Shown piece after piece: positions 61,630-64,000 of a DNA stretch of 64,000 nt (the first letter of the stretch is position 1; each line of letters starts with the position of its first letter). The notes under the pieces are model-generated. The model saw nothing but the letters and a program-made list of their open reading frames with translations, made no database searches and had not been told where the DNA came from. The position numbers and the translations under genes are program-made. The DNA comes from Coprococcus_C hominis (GTDB lineage Bacteria > Bacillota > Clostridia > Lachnospirales > Lachnospiraceae), in assembly GCF_020687505.1 (NCBI RefSeq), contig NZ_JAJEQT010000001.1; one strand, written 5' to 3'.

Positions 61630-64000
61630 TTATTTAAAATCTTCACTTAGTAAATATTTCCGGCTGGAACCTTTTGCCTTCTCACGATCGTCACATTTGA
61701 GCATTGCCTCATCGCAAGCCTTGAGCATACGATCGATATTTCCAGACTCCATTGCCATCAGGAGATTCTTTACAGTGCCTTCTACAGAATCATCTGTCTT
61801 AAAGCCCTGCTGTTTGAAATATCCCTTTGCAATCGCAAGCATATCCTGTGTAGAAATGCCTTCCATATTGATCTGGTGTGTAAACTTATCCTTGGCATCT
61901 CCAGTCGCTCCAAACAAGCGGTTGATAGACTCAGTCGCACCTGTCAGAATCACAACAACATCGTTTACATCCTTGGCTGTAAGTTTCATCAGCTCTGTCA
62001 TCTTATCTGGTGCGATCAGACCTGCATTTTCAACAACCATACATCCACCGGCAAGCTTTGACATTGCATCTGCAAGTTTAACCTTGTTCAATGCCTGTGC
62101 CTTGATCTTCGCGATCGTCTTCGCCTTGCAGATTCCCATATCGTAGAAGCTTCTTGCGAAATCTTCTCCGACACTGGTCAGACCAAATCCGTGATCACCC
62201 ATCATACATACGTTACGATTCTCCTGATCAACAGTAATGGCATTGAATGTATCCACGAGACTCTTTCCGGATTTCTCCATCTTTGTATACTTTTCAAGGT
62301 AAGATGCAGCAAGTGGAAGTTTTCCTTCCTCCGCTGGCTGTGTCAGGTCGATCTGAATGCTGTCTGCCTGCTCTGCCGCCTTCAGCGCTTCCTCTTCGGC
62401 CTTCTTTGCAGCCTCTAAGATCTTGCGGGCTTCCTCAGCCTTCGCCTTTGCTTCCGCCTCTGCCTTTGCAGCTTCCTCGGCTGCCTTCTTGCGAGCCTCT
62501 TCTTCTGCCTTTGCAGCAAGTTCTTCCGCTGCCTTCTTCTTTGCTTCCTCTTCGGCTTTCTTCTTTGCTTCCGCCTCTGCCTTCTTCTTAGCTTCTTCTT
62601 CAGCCTTCTTGCGTTTCTCTTCCTCAGCCTTTGCCTTTGCGGCTTCTTCCGCTTCCTTCTTTGCATCTGCCTCTGCCTTCTTACGAGCTTCCTCAGCTGC
62701 CTTTAGTGCTGCCTCTTCCGCCTTCTTTGCTTCTTCTAAGATACGCATAGCCTCTTCGGCTTTCTTACGGGCTTCTTCGGCTGCTTTCTTTGCTTCTTCC
62801 TCAGCCTTCTTACGGGCTTCTGCTTCGGCTTTCTTCTTGGCTTCTTCCTCTGCCTTCTTCTTTGCTTCCGCCTCTGCCTTCTTCTTTGCTTCCGCCTCTG
62901 CCTTCTTCTTTGCCTCTGCTTCGGCTTTCTTCTTTGCTTCTTCCTCAGCTTTCTTCTTTGCTTCTGCTTCGGCTTTCTTCTTGGCTTCTTCCTCAGCACG
63001 CTTCCGATTCTCTTCTGCACGCTTTGTTGCTTCTTCTTCTGCCTTCTGTGCCTGTTCTAAGATACGCTTTGCTTCTTCGGCTTTCTTCTTTGCCTCTTCC
63101 GCCTTCTTCAAAGCTTCCTGCTTTGCCTTGGCTCTTGCCTCTTCCTCAGCCTTCTTGCGGGCTTCCTCGGCTGCTTTCAGACGTGCCTCTTCCGCTTTCT
63201 TACGTTTTTCTTCCTCTTCTGCCTTGAGGCGTGCCTCCTCGGCTGCACGTTTCTCAGCGGCTGCAGCTGCACGCTGTCTGGCTGCTGCTTCTGCGATTCT
63301 ACGCTCCTGTGCAGCTGCCTTTTCTTCTGCCTCTTTCAGCTTCTTTCTTCTGGCTTCTTCTTTCCGCTCAGCTTCCTCAATAGCCGCCTTCTTCTTGGCT
63401 GCCTCTGCCTCCGCTGCCTTCTTCGCCATCTCTTCCTGCGCCTTTTTCTTTTCTTCCTCTGCCTTATTCTCAGCATCGCCATACTGCGCAAGCTTTGATA
63501 TCTCTGCACCCAGAGCATCCTCATCCTCATCGCCAAGATCGTACATACTCTTCACATCATTGGTTGGAGTACTCCGGTTTGGCACAATGCTGATGATATC
63601 ATCTGCATCATCCTTGGATGCTTTGTTCTCCTGTGCTTTCCACTCTACACCATCGGAAATAATCGTTGTATTTCCCTGTTTTGTAAAGGATGCTTCCTCT
63701 TCTGCATCATCCCCATTGATTACCTTTACATCGCCACTGCCACCGGATAATTTTGTAGGACGCAATCTTGCTTTTTCATCATCCTGAGCCTTTTTCTTCT
63801 CAGGTGCTTTCTCTTCCTGCTTGTTACCCATGTCAATATTGAGACCAAGTCCTCCAGATGGCTCTGTAGCTCCAAGGCTACCGCCCAGTCCTCCAAGTCC
63901 TTTGCTCTCTGTCTTGCCACCTGACAGTCCGCCACCTACTGGTGCTCCAAGTCCGCCGCCAGCCGGCTTATCTAAGGATTTTCCAGACTTATCTGCCTGA
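61630..64000 (-). CDS. Large Ala/Lys/Glu-rich coiled-coil protein with degenerate AAA-like C-terminus (partial)
   Basis: At least 789 residues. The frame is open through the right window edge: upstream of the ATG at 63831 it reads a Gly-rich segment (GGGLGAPVGGGLSGG) that looks coding, so the true start is outside. Residues about 90-500 after that ATG are a long coiled coil of AEEEAKKKAEAEAKKKAEE-type repeats. The last 200 residues resemble the SpoVK/CbbX AAA fold: GDHGFGLTSVGEDFARSF in place of Walker A, MVVENAGLIAPDKMTEL in place of Walker B, then VVVILTGATESINRLF. The motifs lack the catalytic Lys and acidic pair, so a pseudo-ATPase is likely. Upstream of mreB. Confidence 0.75.
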   Translation of the reverse strand, partial: QADKSGKSLDKPAGGGLGAPVGGGLSGGKTESKGLGGLGGSLGATEPSGGLGLNIDMGNKQEEKAPEKKKAQDDEKARLRPTKLSGGSGDVKVINGDDAEEEASFTKQGNTTIISDGVEWKAQENKASKDDADDIISIVPNRSTPTNDVKSMYDLGDEDEDALGAEISKLAQYGDAENKAEEEKKKAQEEMAKKAAEAEAAKKKAAIEEAERKEEARRKKLKEAEEKAAAQERRIAEAAARQRAAAAAEKRAAEEARLKAEEEEKRKKAEEARLKAAEEARKKAEEEARAKAKQEALKKAEEAKKKAEEAKRILEQAQKAEEEATKRAEENRKRAEEEAKKKAEAEAKKKAEEEAKKKAEAEAKKKAEAEAKKKAEAEAKKKAEEEAKKKAEAEARKKAEEEAKKAAEEARKKAEEAMRILEEAKKAEEAALKAAEEARKKAEADAKKEAEEAAKAKAEEEKRKKAEEEAKKKAEAEAKKKAEEEAKKKAAEELAAKAEEEARKKAAEEAAKAEAEAKAKAEEARKILEAAKKAEEEALKAAEQADSIQIDLTQPAEEGKLPLAASYLEKYTKMEKSGKSLVDTFNAITVDQENRNVCMMGDHGFGLTSVGEDFARSFYDMGICKAKTIAKIKAQALNKVKLADAMSKLAGGCMVVENAGLIAPDKMTELMKLTAKDVNDVVVILTGATESINRLFGATGDAKDKFTHQINMEGISTQDMLAIAKGYFKQQGFKTDDSVEGTVKNLLMAMESGNIDRMLKACDEAMLKCDDREKAKGSSRKYLLSEDFK

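Noticed and set aside
62357..63787. Plus-strand 476-codon Ala/Ser-rich ORF
   Set aside because: It is the antisense reading of the Ala/Lys/Glu coiled coil; the composition is forced by the repeated codons and there is no RBS.

Overview
The window comes from a Gram-positive, spore-forming, butyrate-producing anaerobe of the Clostridia, most likely Lachnospiraceae. The evidence is a complete thl-crt-hbd-bcd-etfB-etfA butyryl-CoA operon, an alpha/beta-type small acid-soluble spore protein, families common in Lachnospiraceae (DUF5688, DUF4364, CmpB-type membrane protein), a sortase-anchored surface protein with an SPQTG motif, and strong GGAGG ribosome binding sites. The genus cannot be fixed from sequence reading alone. 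Most genes lie on the minus strand. No rRNA, tRNA, CRISPR array, prophage or transposase was seen.

Layout. 1-3.7 kb: the start of an ABC half-transporter, a DUF1292 protein, then a minus-strand operon of a SEC-C protein, an SF1 helicase and a lipoprotein. 3.7-11.2 kb: a compact minus-strand array of TetR regulator, single-domain response regulator, RarA, and an ABC efflux cassette with two membrane-fusion proteins, one ATPase, one MacB-like permease and a small membrane protein. 11.3-23.7 kb: cold-shock protein, DUF5688, HisC, PepD, a cytoplasmic GH3 beta-glucosidase, UppP, tandem PPK2 kinase, ProA, an FMN reductase, a ZIP transporter and pyridoxal kinase. The kinase diverges from a MocR/PdxR-type regulator across a mirrored promoter. 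25.4-29.1 kb: CmpB-like membrane protein, an EAL phosphodiesterase and an NlpC/P60-like protein. 29.2-38.9 kb: housekeeping genes (YqeY, RF1, PrmC, YqhQ, L31, Rho, DUF4364, YsxC, ClpX, trigger factor, SASP). 39-44.7 kb: a 1904-residue surface protein. 45-47.5 kb: LuxS and MtnN (SAH detoxification and AI-2), a ~290-bp foldback element and a YkgJ-like cysteine-cluster protein.

47.6-52.2 kb is the most unusual accessory region. It holds a tiny hydrophobic peptide ORF, a zinc-ribbon membrane protein split by an apparent one-base frameshift, and a lipoprotein with a carbohydrate-binding-like C-terminus. It also holds a short Cro/C1-type regulator, DUF2752 and DUF4190 membrane proteins, and a 113-bp-period tandem repeat array. 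Two nearly identical long palindromes sit exactly over three or more promoter-like sequences in this block. They suggest one small regulon controlled by the short HTH protein.

52.3-58.4 kb is the butyrate operon with its own promoter. 58.5-64 kb holds a YgiQ-type radical SAM protein, an MreB/Mbl actin homologue, and a large Ala/Lys/Glu-rich coiled-coil protein. The last carries a C-terminal AAA-like domain that appears to have lost its ATPase motifs and runs off the right edge of the window.
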